A stretch of 56,270 bases of DNA from G963674505 sp964575975 (GCA_964575975.1 CAZNTU010000011.1:1-56270), one strand, 5' to 3'. Positions 44,788 through 54,273 are shown, counted from the first letter of the stretch. The notes: a model not told the origin generated them from the sequence alone. Program-made: numbers and translations.

Positions 44788-45528
44788 CTATACTTTGCCG
44801 AATCTTCTATCGCGGCTTTGATACTCTTTCAAGATCGACAAAAATTCGTCCTCGCCGAAATCTGGCCACAGTGTGTCCGTAACGAAAATTTCGGAATAGG
44901 CGATCTGCCACAGCAAAAAATTGCTGATGCGCATTTCCCCGCTGGTCCGAATCATAATATCAGGATCCGGCACGCCTCTGGTATACAAATGATCCGCGAC
45001 CGTGTCTTCGTCGATGGTTTCCGGCTCCAAATCCCCCGCTTTCGCCTCTTCGGCGAGTCGTCTTGCCATGCGAACGATCTCGTCTCGTCCGCCGTAGCTC
45101 AACGCCAAGTGTACGTTCATCCCTTTGTTGCCGTCGGTTTCGCGAATCGTATTTAAAAGGGTATCGCGCACATCGTCGGGAAGACGTTCGCTTTGCCCGA
45201 TCGTTTTCAAGCGGATCTGTTGTTTCATCAAGTCTTCCCGCTCGGAAACGAGGAATTTTTTAAGCAACGTCATCAAAGCCGAAATTTCAGACTGAGGGCG
45301 ATTCCAGTTTTCCGTGGAGAAGGCGTACAATGTTAGATGTTTTATGCCCAATTCCCTGCTTACGCGGACAACTGTACGAACGGTTTCGGCCCCTTTTTCG
45401 TGGCCTTTTACGCGATTCATAAAACGCTTTTTCGCCCAACGCCCGTTCCCGTCCATGATTATGGCGACGTGTCGGGGAAGGCGGTCGGGGTCCAGGCTAT
45501 CTCGAATCTCCTCCGCGTTAGAATTCAA
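44788..45528 (-). CDS. uppS: Undecaprenyl diphosphate synthase (cis-prenyltransferase)
   Basis: The 246-residue enzyme makes the C55 lipid carrier for cell-wall building blocks. The signature HVAIIMDGNGRWAKKR sits near residue 23, followed by LTLYAFSTENWNRP and the C-terminal DIMIRTSGEMRISNFLLWQIAYSE. The start is a TTG at 45528, inside the last codons of frr (11-base overlap), after AAGGA; no ATG fits before the active-site motif. The overlap suggests coupled translation with frr. Confidence 0.94.
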   Translation of the reverse strand: MNSNAEEIRDSLDPDRLPRHVAIIMDGNGRWAKKRFMNRVKGHEKGAETVRTVVRVSRELGIKHLTLYAFSTENWNRPQSEISALMTLLKKFLVSEREDLMKQQIRLKTIGQSERLPDDVRDTLLNTIRETDGNKGMNVHLALSYGGRDEIVRMARRLAEEAKAGDLEPETIDEDTVADHLYTRGVPDPDIMIRTSGEMRISNFLLWQIAYSEIFVTDTLWPDFGEDEFLSILKEYQSRDRRFGKV

Positions 45529-46075
45529 GAATTTCCTTCTCTTTTTCCTTGTAGACCTTGTCTATTTTTTCAATAAACTCGTCCGTTATTTTCTGGACCT
45601 GCTCCTGCGCCTTGAAAGCGTCGTCCTCGGAAATGTCGCCGTCCTTTTTCAAGCTTTTCAGAATGTCGTTGGAGTCGCGTCTGATGTTTCGAATGCCGAT
45701 CTTATAGTCCTCGCAAAGATTGGCGACCATTTTCACCAGTTCTTTTCTGCGCTGCTCGGTAAGCGGCGGAATCGCGATCCGAATGATTTTTCCGTCGCTG
45801 GAGGGGGTAAGGCCCAAATCGGATTTCATAATCGCTTTTTCGATGTCCTTTATAACGGAAGTGTCCCAAGGTTGAATGGTAATCAACCTGCTTTCGGGAA
45901 TCGACACTGTCGACATTTGGCTCAAGGGAGTCGGCGTGCCGTAATAATCGACCCGTATGCCATCGAGCAAGGACGTGGAAGCGCGGCCGGTGCGGATACG
46001 CTTCATGTCGGTTTTCATGCTTGCGATGGACTTGCTCATCCTGTCTTTGGTTTCTTCGTATATCTCTTCGATCAT
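45518..46075 (-). CDS. frr: Ribosome recycling factor
   Basis: The 185-residue protein, with EF-G, splits post-termination ribosomes. It has the typical length and conserved pieces RIRTGRASTSLLDGIRVDYYG, PLSQMSTVSIPESRLITIQPWD and the C-terminal helical VQKITDEFIEKIDKVYKEKEKEI. ATG 46075 gives the family-standard N-terminus; the ribosome-binding site is weak. It lies between pyrH and uppS as in many bacteria. Confidence 0.95.
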   Translation of the reverse strand: MIEEIYEETKDRMSKSIASMKTDMKRIRTGRASTSLLDGIRVDYYGTPTPLSQMSTVSIPESRLITIQPWDTSVIKDIEKAIMKSDLGLTPSSDGKIIRIAIPPLTEQRRKELVKMVANLCEDYKIGIRNIRRDSNDILKSLKKDGDISEDDAFKAQEQVQKITDEFIEKIDKVYKEKEKEILEF

Positions 46076-46155
46076 AGAGGCCTGCCTGTTTTTTTGATTA
46101 TAAACGACCTGCGATATTCGGATTCGGCCGACGGACTGAAGCATGAGGAAGTCCG

Positions 46156-46872
46156 TCAATTGGTGATGGTCGTGCCGACATCCTCTCCGCAAACAGCCTT
46201 GCAAATATTGCCCTTGCCGCTGAGGTTGAACACCATCAAGGGCAGGTTGTTGTCCATGGCGAGCGAAATCGCCGTCATGTCCATCACGTGAAGCTGCTTT
46301 TCGAGCACCTCCATGTAGCTGGTTTTTTTGATGAAAACGGCTTCTGGATTTTTCACAGGGTCCGAGTCGTAGAGACCGTCCACTTTGGTGGCCTTGATTA
46401 AAACCTCCGCGTGAATTTCCTGCGCCCTCAAGACGGCCGCCGTGTCCGTTGTAAAATAGGGATTGCCGGTACCGGCCGCGAAAATGACCACTCTGCCCTT
46501 TTCCAAGTGACGAATGGCTCGTCGCATGATATAGGGTTCGGCCACTTCATGCATCTTGATAGCCGATTGCACGCGGGTCTGCATCCCGTTGTCCTCCAAG
46601 GCGTCCTGGAGGGCGATGCTGTTGATTACAGTGGCGAGCATCCCCATATGATCGGCCGATGCGCGATCCATCCCGTAGGAGCTGGCGGCGACTCCCCTGA
46701 AAATGTTGCCGCCGCCAACCACAATAGCCACTTGAACGCCGAGGTCCACGACCGATTTGATCTCGCTGGACACATATTTGAGCATATCGGAACTGATCCC
46801 GAACTCCTGCGTCCCCATGAGGGCCTCGCCGCTCAGTTTTAAAACGATTCTTCCGTAACGGGTCTGTTCCAA
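46156..46872 (-). CDS. pyrH: Uridylate kinase
   Basis: The 238-residue amino-acid-kinase-fold enzyme phosphorylates UMP to UDP. Key segments are VLKLSGEALMG near the start, VGGGNIFRG, the loop DRASADHMGMLATVINS and VFAAGTGNPYFTTDTAA-like VIFAAGTGNPYFTTDTAA. The start is a TTG at 46872, three bases after the tsf stop, with GAGAGGA upstream. No ATG lies early enough to keep the glycine-rich first strand intact. Confidence 0.95.
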   Translation of the reverse strand: MEQTRYGRIVLKLSGEALMGTQEFGISSDMLKYVSSEIKSVVDLGVQVAIVVGGGNIFRGVAASSYGMDRASADHMGMLATVINSIALQDALEDNGMQTRVQSAIKMHEVAEPYIMRRAIRHLEKGRVVIFAAGTGNPYFTTDTAAVLRAQEIHAEVLIKATKVDGLYDSDPVKNPEAVFIKKTSYMEVLEKQLHVMDMTAISLAMDNNLPLMVFNLSGKGNICKAVCGEDVGTTITN

Positions 46873-46875
46873 GCG

Positions 46876-47478
46876 TCAGGAATCCTCTCCAATCTGGAAT
46901 CTTGCGAAACGTTTAATGGTGATTTTTTCGCCGGTCTTCCCGACGGTTTCGTTTAAAAGGTCCTGAATGGTCAAGGATGTATCCCTGATGTACTGCTGGT
47001 TCAACAGGCAATTGTCCTTGAAAAATTTCTGGAGCTTGCCCTCGGCGATTTTCTCCACGACGTTTTCCGGTTTTCCGGTTTCCAAGGCCTGGGCCTTGTA
47101 GATCGCCTTCTCCCTTTCCACGATGTCGGAGGGAACGTCCTCGGCGATGATTCCGACGGGATTGGTGGCTGCGATCTGCATGGATATGTTTTTGGCGAAT
47201 TCGAGAAAATTGTCGGTTTTCGCCACGAAATCCGTTTCGCAGTTGACCTCCACCAGTACGCCGATTTTTCCGCCCATATGAATGTAGGATTGAATCACGC
47301 CTTCGTGGGTCGCTCTTCCGGCGCGTTTTTTAGCGGTGGCCAGTCCTTTTTTCCTCAAGAAGTCGATCGCCTTCTCCAGATCCCCCTCGCATTCGGCCAA
47401 GGCCTGTTTGCAGTCCATAATCCCGGCTCCGGTTTTTTCCCGAAGCTCTTTGACCATTGCGGCGCTAACTTCACTCAT
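46876..47478 (-). CDS. tsf: Elongation factor Ts
   Basis: The 200-residue guanine nucleotide exchange factor reloads EF-Tu. It contains the N-terminal UBA-like VKELREKTGAGIMDCKQAL and the signature VEVNCETDFVAKTDNF. It is the shorter form without the second half of the dimerisation core, as in many non-enteric bacteria. It follows rpsB by 18 bases. Confidence 0.96.
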   Translation of the reverse strand: MSEVSAAMVKELREKTGAGIMDCKQALAECEGDLEKAIDFLRKKGLATAKKRAGRATHEGVIQSYIHMGGKIGVLVEVNCETDFVAKTDNFLEFAKNISMQIAATNPVGIIAEDVPSDIVEREKAIYKAQALETGKPENVVEKIAEGKLQKFFKDNCLLNQQYIRDTSLTIQDLLNETVGKTGEKITIKRFARFQIGEDS

Positions 47479-47496
47479 TTTATTAATCTCCCGTTT

Positions 47497-48375
47497 TTAA
47501 TAATCCTCTTTTTCTTCAGCAAACTCTTCCTCCGCTTCGCCGTAGGCCGAACGCTTGATTATCTCCACCACCGGTCCTTCGGTTCCGTCGGAAATGATTT
47601 TTCTTTCTCCGGGTTTCAAATTTTCGCCGGCGAAGGGTTTTTCGGAGACTTCCTCCTCGGCTTTGTCGGCCTCGGCCTGCTTTCTCTCGGAATAGAGCTT
47701 AGCGCCTTCCTCGCATGCGTCGGCAATCCTGGAGGTAATTAGCCTTATGGAGCGAATGGCATCGTCGTTGCCCGGTATGATATAGTCGATGTCGTCGGGG
47801 TCGCAATTTGTGTCTACGATCGAGACGATCGGGATATTGAGCCTTTTGCCCTCCCGGACGGCGATGGATTCGTTCTTGGGGTCCACTATGAAAATAGCGC
47901 CCGGCAGCTTGTCCATATGACGAATGCCGCCTAGCGTGTTGTCCAATTTTTTTCTTTCCTTTTGAAGCTTCAACGCTTCCTTCTTGGTGTACAATCCGAT
48001 GGAACCGTCGTTTTCGATCTGGTTGAGATGGTTCAGACGGTCGATGCTCTTCTTGATGGTTTGGAAGTTGGTCAGCATTCCGCCAAGCCATCGGTTATGC
48101 ACATAGAACATTTCGGCCCGGTTGGCCTCTTCGTAGACAGCCTCGCGCGCCTGTTTTTTGGTCCCCACGAAAAGGACCGATTTTCCTTTGGCAACCGTAT
48201 CCGTAACGAAATCGTAGGCGGTCCTGAACATCCGTACGGTTTTCTGAAGATCGATAATGTAGATGCCGTTTCTGGCCCCGAATATGAAAGGTTTCATTTT
48301 CGGGTTCCAGCGTTTGGTCTGATGGCCGAAATGAACGCCGGCCTCCAGAAGTTCCTTCATGGTGATGTAAGCCAT
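47497..48375 (-). CDS. rpsB: 30S ribosomal protein S2
   Basis: The 292-residue protein begins MAYITMKELLEAGVHFGHQTKRWNPKM, the classic S2 start. AAGGAG lies six bases before ATG 48375, which I prefer over an ATG two codons upstream. S2 signatures include FVGTKKQAREAV, YVHNRWLGGMLTNFQTI and PIVSIVDTNCDP. The tail beyond about residue 235 is a charged extension. The preceding 222-base gap probably holds its promoter and leader, with a possible -10 TATAAA, but no recognisable regulatory structure. Confidence 0.97.
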   Translation of the reverse strand: MAYITMKELLEAGVHFGHQTKRWNPKMKPFIFGARNGIYIIDLQKTVRMFRTAYDFVTDTVAKGKSVLFVGTKKQAREAVYEEANRAEMFYVHNRWLGGMLTNFQTIKKSIDRLNHLNQIENDGSIGLYTKKEALKLQKERKKLDNTLGGIRHMDKLPGAIFIVDPKNESIAVREGKRLNIPIVSIVDTNCDPDDIDYIIPGNDDAIRSIRLITSRIADACEEGAKLYSERKQAEADKAEEEVSEKPFAGENLKPGERKIISDGTEGPVVEIIKRSAYGEAEEEFAEEKEDY

Positions 48376-48597
48376 TTTCATCTCCTTTTTTGGTTTTAAC
48401 CTTCGCCCGTTTCATCCCCGTTTTCCACTTTCGCCGGAGCCCCTTGCCCAAAGGGATAGAGAGTTCCAGAAAAAGCACCGGAAAAACAGGTCCGGGGCGT
48501 GTGAATTTATAAATCGAGACTGAATAACAAATTCGCTTTGTTTCCGCAACCCAAAATTAAAAGATTCCCGATTTAAGTTATTTTTCAGCACACCGTT

Positions 48598-49518
48598 TTA
48601 TTTTTGTTTCTTTCGTAGGACGGCCACCCGATCGTAGCCGCCGTAATCCTTGAAAATCTGGGCCGATTCGTAGAAACCGACGGTCTCGGCCTTCGATAAG
48701 ACTCCTTGCCCCTGGTCGTGTCCAATCTCCAAGATCAAATGTCCGCCAAGCTTCAAAAACAAAGGCGCTCGATCGATAATATGCCCGAGACTTTCCAATC
48801 CGTCCTTTCCGCCGTCCAAAGCGCCGAAAGGTTCAAAGTCCTTGACTTCGGGCTCGAGTTCTTCGATGACGCAGGTCTTAATATAAGGTGGATTCGAAAG
48901 AATCATGTCGAAAAAAAACAAACAGGGCCTTAACGAATCGAACCAGTTTCCCGCGAAAAAGCGAATTCTATCGGCCATCGCATGCCTTTCGGCGTTGCCG
49001 CATGCGACCCGCAAGGCCTTTGTCGACCGGTCGGAGGCGAAATACCGATGGCCCGGACGTTCGGCCGATAAGGCCAAAACGATCGCCCCGGAGCCCGTAC
49101 CCAATTCCAGTATGTTCAAAGGCTCTCCCTGTCCGGGGACCGACACAGGCAAACGCTCCACGGTCCGCTCCACTAGGCACTCCGTTTCCGGCCTCGGAAT
49201 CAACACGTCCTCTGTCACCGCAAGCTCCATGGACCAGAACTCCTTGGATCCGACGATATAGGCGGTAGGCTCCCTTTTTATTCGCCTTTTTATCGACGCC
49301 TTGAATCCGGCCAGTTCTTCGGGCGACAACGGCTGGTCGTATCGTATGTAAAGCTCTATCCTCCTTAGACCCAGCGCATGGGCCAGAAGAATTTCCGCTG
49401 TCGTCCTCGGGCTGTCTATGCTGTGGGATTTAAAGTAAGAAGTCGTCCATTCGAGGATTTTAAGGATTGTCCATACCGACTCTTTGTTCTTTGCCGCTTT
49501 GGCCTCCGATTTCCGCAT
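48598..49518 (-). CDS. prmC: Release factor glutamine methyltransferase
   Basis: The 306-residue SAM-dependent enzyme methylates the glutamine of the GGQ motif of RF1 and RF2. The N-terminal helical domain precedes the SAM site ILELGTGSGAIVLAL, and the catalytic NPPY motif follows in LSNPPYIKT. Its ATG at 49518 lies 59 bases inside the end of prfA, which encodes its substrate RF1, so the two genes are coupled. Confidence 0.94.
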   Translation of the reverse strand: MRKSEAKAAKNKESVWTILKILEWTTSYFKSHSIDSPRTTAEILLAHALGLRRIELYIRYDQPLSPEELAGFKASIKRRIKREPTAYIVGSKEFWSMELAVTEDVLIPRPETECLVERTVERLPVSVPGQGEPLNILELGTGSGAIVLALSAERPGHRYFASDRSTKALRVACGNAERHAMADRIRFFAGNWFDSLRPCLFFFDMILSNPPYIKTCVIEELEPEVKDFEPFGALDGGKDGLESLGHIIDRAPLFLKLGGHLILEIGHDQGQGVLSKAETVGFYESAQIFKDYGGYDRVAVLRKKQK

Positions 49519-50572
49519 TTTGCAATGATTCGGCTTGATAATAGGTTGTCAGGCTTTCGATAATCTCGCGAAGATCGCCCTGCAAAACGCTCTCGAGCTT
49601 GTAGAGCGTCAACCCGATTCTGTGATCCGTGACCCGCCCCTGAGGAAAATTGTACGTCCTGATTCGCTCGCTGCGGTCACCGCTTCCGATCTGGTTCTTT
49701 CTTTCCGCGGATCTTTTCTGGTTCTGTTCCCGGATCATTCCGTCCAAAAGCCTGGCCCGAAGGACTTTCATCGCTTTGGCCTTGTTCTTGTGCTGGGACT
49801 TCTCGTCCTGGCAGGTTACCACAAGCCCGGACGGCAAGTGCGTTATGCGCACGGCCGAGTCGGTCGTGTTGACGGATTGTCCGCCCGGACCCGTCGAACG
49901 ATATACATCCACCTTGATTTCCCCCGGATCGATCTCGACTTCGACGTCCTCGGCTTCCGGAAGCACCGCCACAGTCACGGCCGAAGTGTGGATCCGTCCC
50001 TGGGTTTCCGTGGCAGGAACTCTTTGAACGCGATGAGTCCCGCTTTCGTACTTTAGACAACTGTAGGCGCCTTTTCCGTGTATCATGACGACGATTTCCT
50101 TGATCCCGCCCTGATCGGCTTCATGGATATTCATAATTTCCACTTTCCACCCGCGTTCCTCCGCGTATCTTCCGTACATCCTGAAAAGGTCCCCGGCGAA
50201 AAGAGCGGCTTCCTCTCCCCCGGTACCAGCCCGGACTTCCACAAGCACGTTTTTGTCGTCGTTGGGATCCTTTGGCATGAGAAGAAGCTTGAGTTCCTCG
50301 TTTAACTTGTCCCGTTTTTCGGTCAAGGCGTCTATTTCTTTTCTGGCGAGTTCCTTGATTTCGGGATCGGAGTCGCGCAACAAGTCTTCGCTTTCGGCCA
50401 TTTCCTCGACCGTTTTCTTGTAGACCCTGTATACCGAGACGATCTTGTTCAGGTCGGAGTGCTCCTTGGCGAGTTTTTCGTATTTCGCCCTTTCCCTCAC
50501 GACCTCCGGGTCGCTAAGCAACTTTTCAAGTTCGACAAATTGTTTTTCGACGCCTTCTAGTTTGTCCAACAT
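49460..50572 (-). CDS. prfA: Peptide chain release factor 1
   Basis: The 370-residue factor reads UAA and UAG. The GGQ motif is in STGPGGQSVNTTDSAVRI (about residue 240), and GTHRVQRVPATETQGRIHTS lies in the stop-codon-reading and domain-2 region. The C-terminal QRVGMDNP tail is slightly extended. It lies in the rho-rpmE-prfA-prmC order seen in many bacteria. Confidence 0.96.
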   Translation of the reverse strand: MLDKLEGVEKQFVELEKLLSDPEVVRERAKYEKLAKEHSDLNKIVSVYRVYKKTVEEMAESEDLLRDSDPEIKELARKEIDALTEKRDKLNEELKLLLMPKDPNDDKNVLVEVRAGTGGEEAALFAGDLFRMYGRYAEERGWKVEIMNIHEADQGGIKEIVVMIHGKGAYSCLKYESGTHRVQRVPATETQGRIHTSAVTVAVLPEAEDVEVEIDPGEIKVDVYRSTGPGGQSVNTTDSAVRITHLPSGLVVTCQDEKSQHKNKAKAMKVLRARLLDGMIREQNQKRSAERKNQIGSGDRSERIRTYNFPQGRVTDHRIGLTLYKLESVLQGDLREIIESLTTYYQAESLQNAEIGGQSGKEQRVGMDNP

Positions 50573-50676
50573 CTAATTCGCCCGTTATTGGTTCGTCCGT
50601 TGAAGTCCGATTTTTCCAAAACCAAAGGGACCGTCGCCCCCAGGATTCGCTCACCCCCCTCCGAAAAATACGAACT

Positions 50677-50889
50677 TCAGTCGTTCTTTTGAAACTTTTC
50701 GTATTTTTTGCGAAATCTTTCGATTCTTCCGGCCGTATCGACCAATTTCTGTTTTCCCGTGAAAAAGGGGTGGCACTGCGAGCAGATTTCCACGCGGACG
50801 TCGGACTTGGTCGATCCCACTTCGATTACATTTCCGCAAGCGCAGGTAATTTTGGTTTTCTGGTATTTCGGATGAATATCGTTTTTCAT
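50677..50889 (-). CDS. rpmE: 50S ribosomal protein L31, zinc-binding form
   Basis: The 70-residue protein begins MKNDIHPKYQKTKITCACGN and keeps the zinc-binding cysteines in CACGN and CSQCHPFFTGKQK. This is the C+ form, in contrast to the zinc-free paralogue made under zinc limitation. It lies between rho and prfA on the same strand. Confidence 0.96.
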   Translation of the reverse strand: MKNDIHPKYQKTKITCACGNVIEVGSTKSDVRVEICSQCHPFFTGKQKLVDTAGRIERFRKKYEKFQKND

Positions 50890-50920
50890 TGGTTCGGTTC
50901 TCCTTGTTACATTAGTGTTG

Positions 50921-52168
50921 TCAAGCGTTCATGGAATCCAAAAAGGCCTTATTATCTTTCGTTCCATGCATTTTATCAAGTAAAAATTCGAGGCTGTCGG
51001 CGGGATTCAGGGAAGCCAGCAGCTTTCTCAGTATCCACACCCTGTTCAGGACGTCCTTGGGAAGCAAGAGTTCTTCCTTTCGGGTACCGGATTTCTTTAT
51101 GTCAATGGCCGGGAACAAGCGCTTGTCCGCGAGCCTGCGATCCAATTGCAGCTCCATGTTGCCGGTTCCCTTGAATTCCTCGAAAATGACCTCGTCCATG
51201 CGGCTTCCCGTGTCCACGAGCGCCGTTGCGATAATGGTCAGGCTCCCGCCCCCCTCGATGTTTCGAGCCGCCCCGAAAAATCTCTTGGGCCGTTGGAGCG
51301 CGTTGGAATCGACTCCTCCCGAGAGTACCTTGCCGCTCGGAGGCATGACGGAGTTGTAAGCTCTGGCCAACCTTGTAATACTATCGAGCAAAATAATCAC
51401 GTCTTTTTTATGTTCAACCAGTCTTTTGGCCTTTTCGATCACCATCTCCGCGACTTGGACATGCCTTTCGGCGGGCTCGTCGAACGTGGAACTGACGACC
51501 TCTCCCCTGACGCTTCGCTCCATGTCGGTGACCTCTTCAGGACGCTCGTCGATCAGAAGAACGATCAGCACGATATCCTTGTGGTTGGTGGTGATGCTGT
51601 TGGCGATGAACTGAAGCAGCATGGTTTTTCCCGACCGGGGCGGCGACACGATGAGTCCTCTTTGGCCGAACCCGATCGGCGTCAACAGATCCATGATTCT
51701 GGTGGAATAGTTGTCCGATGCAGTCTCCAGCCTGACCTTCCGGTCGGGATAGAGCGGAGTCAGGTTGTCGAAAAGAATTTTTTCCCTTGCTATCTCGGGG
51801 TCCTCGTAGTTGACGGCTTCCACCTTCAGCAAGGCGAAATATCGCTCGGAGTCTTTGGGCTGTCTGATCTGTCCCGAAACCGTGTCGCCGGTCCTCAGGT
51901 TGAAACGGCGAATTTGCGACGGCGAAACGTAGATGTCGTCGGGACCGGGCAGATAGTTGTAGTCCGGGGCCCTCAAAAAGCCGAATCCGTCCGGAAGAAT
52001 CTCCAGTACGCCTTCTCCGTAAATCAGCCCGTTTTTTTCGATTTGCGCCTGCAGGAGCGCGAATATAAGCTCCTGTTTTCTTAGCCCTGCCGCGCCGTCG
52101 ATTTTGAATTTTTTGGCCAGCTGGGTCAGTTCACTGATTTTTTTTTCTTTCAATTCACTTAAATTCAT
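50921..52168 (-). CDS. rho: Transcription termination factor Rho
   Basis: The 415-residue hexameric helicase ends transcription at Rho-dependent sites. The N-terminal RNA-binding domain contains GFGFLRAPDYNYLPGPDDIYVSPSQIRRF. The ATPase part has Walker A PPRSGKTMLL, DERPEEVTDMERSV and the secondary RNA-binding loop region LSGGVDSNALQRPKRFFGAARN. It is preceded by an unusually long gap that looks like a leader of about 400 bases. Confidence 0.97.
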   Translation of the reverse strand: MNLSELKEKKISELTQLAKKFKIDGAAGLRKQELIFALLQAQIEKNGLIYGEGVLEILPDGFGFLRAPDYNYLPGPDDIYVSPSQIRRFNLRTGDTVSGQIRQPKDSERYFALLKVEAVNYEDPEIAREKILFDNLTPLYPDRKVRLETASDNYSTRIMDLLTPIGFGQRGLIVSPPRSGKTMLLQFIANSITTNHKDIVLIVLLIDERPEEVTDMERSVRGEVVSSTFDEPAERHVQVAEMVIEKAKRLVEHKKDVIILLDSITRLARAYNSVMPPSGKVLSGGVDSNALQRPKRFFGAARNIEGGGSLTIIATALVDTGSRMDEVIFEEFKGTGNMELQLDRRLADKRLFPAIDIKKSGTRKEELLLPKDVLNRVWILRKLLASLNPADSLEFLLDKMHGTKDNKAFLDSMNA

Positions 52169-52575
52169 TAAAATTTACTCCACAGGTTGATTGTCCGTTT
52201 ATAACACCTTTTTCGGCCTACATAGCAACTTGGAAATGTTCCATGGAAAGACCAGCAGGAGCTTCGCCCAATTCGATGATCGGGTGCGACGTCCATATCG
52301 GCTTTCCGGGGACTCTCTTGTCTTTTGTCGGATTGAACTTGATATCAACTGTAATAACGGAAACTGGTCGAATAAACATTTCAATTATTTCAATGCCACG
52401 AAAAACGGCGGCGATGCAGCTTTTTCCGGTCGGTCTTGTTCAAACTGTATAAAAGATTGATTTGAACCATGATGGTCTAACGGAGATTTTCGCGTTTTTG
52501 TTCGTGGTTAAAATCGAAGATTTCTTTGGATCTTAAAGTTGCTCCGCAAGGTAGGCACCAGCGTCTTATAAAATT
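52169..52575 (-). other. Putative long rho leader
   Basis: The 430 bases between rho and coaE contain no credible gene. If the promoter at 52576-52602 is used, the rho mRNA has a leader of about 400 bases. In other bacteria rho controls itself by early termination within its leader, so this could be the site of such control here. I saw no clear intrinsic terminator or named RNA motif. Confidence 0.4.
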
Positions 52576-52602
52576 CCTATAACATGGCATACTCCATGTC
52601 AA
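52576..52602 (-). promoter_or_regulatory. rho: Candidate rho promoter with palindromic spacer
   Basis: On the minus strand a perfect TTGACA (52602-52597) precedes TATAGG (52581-52576) with a 15-base spacer. The palindrome ACATGG-N6-CCATGT (52582-52599) fills the spacer and could be an operator. The -35 overlaps the stop region of coaE. Confidence 0.45.
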
Positions 52603-53225
52603 GCGCTTTTATGGCTTCGATTTGATTTGAACAAGGTAAAATGCAATTTTTTTATGTCCTGTTCCAGTTCTTTCAATCGACCGGTATTGCGAATAACATA
52701 ATCGGCACGCTTCGACTTTTCCGTATCCGACATCTGCAAATCGACGAGGGCGGCCGCCCGATTCCGATCCACGTTGTCTCTTTCTTCCAGGCGTCCGATT
52801 CTGGATTCCCGTTCCGCGTACACCATAATTGAAAAATCGAACATATTTTCCAATTCCAACTCGAATAATAGCGGGACCTCCATGACGACATCGAGGCCCG
52901 ATTCGCGAGCTTGGTCCAGCTTTCGACGCATGGTTCCCGTAATTTCCGGGTGTACGAAACTTTCCAGCGCTTTTTTGGCCTTCGGGTTTACCGTGATGAT
53001 TTCCCTGAGTAGCTTCCGGTTCAAGCTGCCTTCTTGATCCAAAATATTTTTTCCGAAGTGAGCGACGATTTTCCGGTAGGCGGGCGTTCCGATTTCCACC
53101 GCTTCGCGGGCAAACCTGTCCGCGTCGAATACCAGCACTCCTAATTTTTCGAATATTCGACACACGGTCGATTTGCCCGAGCCCGCTCCGCCCGTAACGG
53201 CCACTCTGATTGGTCGATCAGCCAT
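52599..53225 (-). CDS. coaE: Dephospho-CoA kinase
   Basis: The 208-residue enzyme phosphorylates dephospho-CoA in the last step of coenzyme A synthesis. The P-loop GGAGSGKSTVC sits at residues 11-21, followed by FDADRFAREAVEIG and the substrate/lid region VMEVPLLFELELENMFD. It lies upstream of rho. Confidence 0.95.
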   Translation of the reverse strand: MADRPIRVAVTGGAGSGKSTVCRIFEKLGVLVFDADRFAREAVEIGTPAYRKIVAHFGKNILDQEGSLNRKLLREIITVNPKAKKALESFVHPEITGTMRRKLDQARESGLDVVMEVPLLFELELENMFDFSIMVYAERESRIGRLEERDNVDRNRAAALVDLQMSDTEKSKRADYVIRNTGRLKELEQDIKKLHFTLFKSNRSHKSA

Positions 53226-53607
53226 TTTCCCGAAAAACCGCCTTCGGGTCCTGACAAAATCGCATCGAACCGGAGAACGTCGGCGGCCGACAACCGATTT
53301 TGCCGTTGCGTCTATCTTTGTGCGTGGAAAGTTTCCGCCTAGTTAAAAAATAATGAAGGGAATCAGGGAATGGAAAATGGGGAAGTTCGACTGGCATTCC
53401 GTTGCATTTCATAACTGCCGCGCCAAGCGACGTTTTTTCGACGACGCTCGCATGAACGCGCCAGTAACGACTGAGAATGACAAATAGGTCTCCGGGAATT
53501 CGCGCTTCCGGAGACCATTTACATACCATTTGTATTGGTCTGGAATATGTGAGTCCGTTCGCTTTTAACAGTCCGGTTCGCTCGCGTTAAAACCCGATTT
53601 TCCGAAA
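53226..53607. other. Intergenic region between adk and coaE
   Basis: This 382-base gap on the minus-strand path from adk to coaE holds the hairpin at 53487-53516. Otherwise I see nothing with coding character or a clear promoter, although coaE probably needs one here. Confidence 0.5.
53487..53516. terminator. Hairpin downstream of adk, possible terminator
   Basis: GGTCTCCGG (53487-53495) and CCGGAGACC (53508-53516) form perfect 9-bp arms, and AAAT/ATTT flanks can extend the stem past one bulged base. On the adk strand the sequence after it is only weakly T-rich. It may be a weak terminator or an mRNA 3'-end stabiliser. Confidence 0.4.
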
Positions 53608-54273
53608 TCAGCTCTTGAATTTGTCCAAGGCTTCGAATATCTGGTCCCGAATTTGGTCGACCTTGCCGACACCCTCTATTTTGACGTATTTGGGAGCGTT
53701 GGCTTCGCCGGTCTGTTCCCATTTCTTGTAGTAGCCGATCAGAGGCTCGGTCTGGGAATGATAGACGTCGAGACGTTTTTTGACGGTCTCTTCCTTGTCG
53801 TCGTCACGCTGAATCAAGGGTTCTCCCGTCATATCGTCCTTGCCCTCGACCTTGGGAGGATTGAAAACGACATGGTAGGTCCTTCCGCTGGCCAGATGCA
53901 CTCGTCGGCCGCTCATGCGCTTGATAATCTCCGCGTCGGGAACGTCGATGTCAACCACGGCGTCGATCGCGACGCCAGCGTCCTTCATGGCGTCGGCCTG
54001 GGGGATGGTTCTCGGAAACCCGTCGAACAGGAATCCTTTCTTGCAATCGGGCTGCTGAATTCTCTCCTTGACAAGTCCGATGATGATGTCGTCGGAAACC
54101 AATCCGCCGGCATCCATGACCTTTTTGGCCTTCACTCCGAGTTCCGTGCCCGCCTTTACCGCCGCCCGGAGCATGTCACCCGTTGAAATTTGCGGAATTT
54201 CGTATCTTTCCTTGATGTAATTGGCCTGAGTTCCTTTGCCCGCGCCGGGGCCTCCCAATAAGATTAGACGCAT
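53608..54273 (-). CDS. adk: Adenylate kinase
   Basis: The 221-residue enzyme interconverts ATP + AMP and 2 ADP. The P-loop GGPGAGKGTQA is at residues 7-17, the AMP site includes ISTGDMLRAA and DGFPRTIPQA, and the lid begins GRRVHLASGRTYH. The long lid lacks the four-cysteine zinc site of Gram-positive enzymes. Its promoter is at 54332-54360. Confidence 0.97.
   Translation of the reverse strand: MRLILLGGPGAGKGTQANYIKERYEIPQISTGDMLRAAVKAGTELGVKAKKVMDAGGLVSDDIIIGLVKERIQQPDCKKGFLFDGFPRTIPQADAMKDAGVAIDAVVDIDVPDAEIIKRMSGRRVHLASGRTYHVVFNPPKVEGKDDMTGEPLIQRDDDKEETVKKRLDVYHSQTEPLIGYYKKWEQTGEANAPKYVKIEGVGKVDQIRDQIFEALDKFKS

Noticed and set aside
52191..52460. An 89-codon plus-strand frame in the gap between rho and coaE
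   Set aside because: No ribosome-binding site or recognisable protein pattern; the region is better explained as the rho leader.
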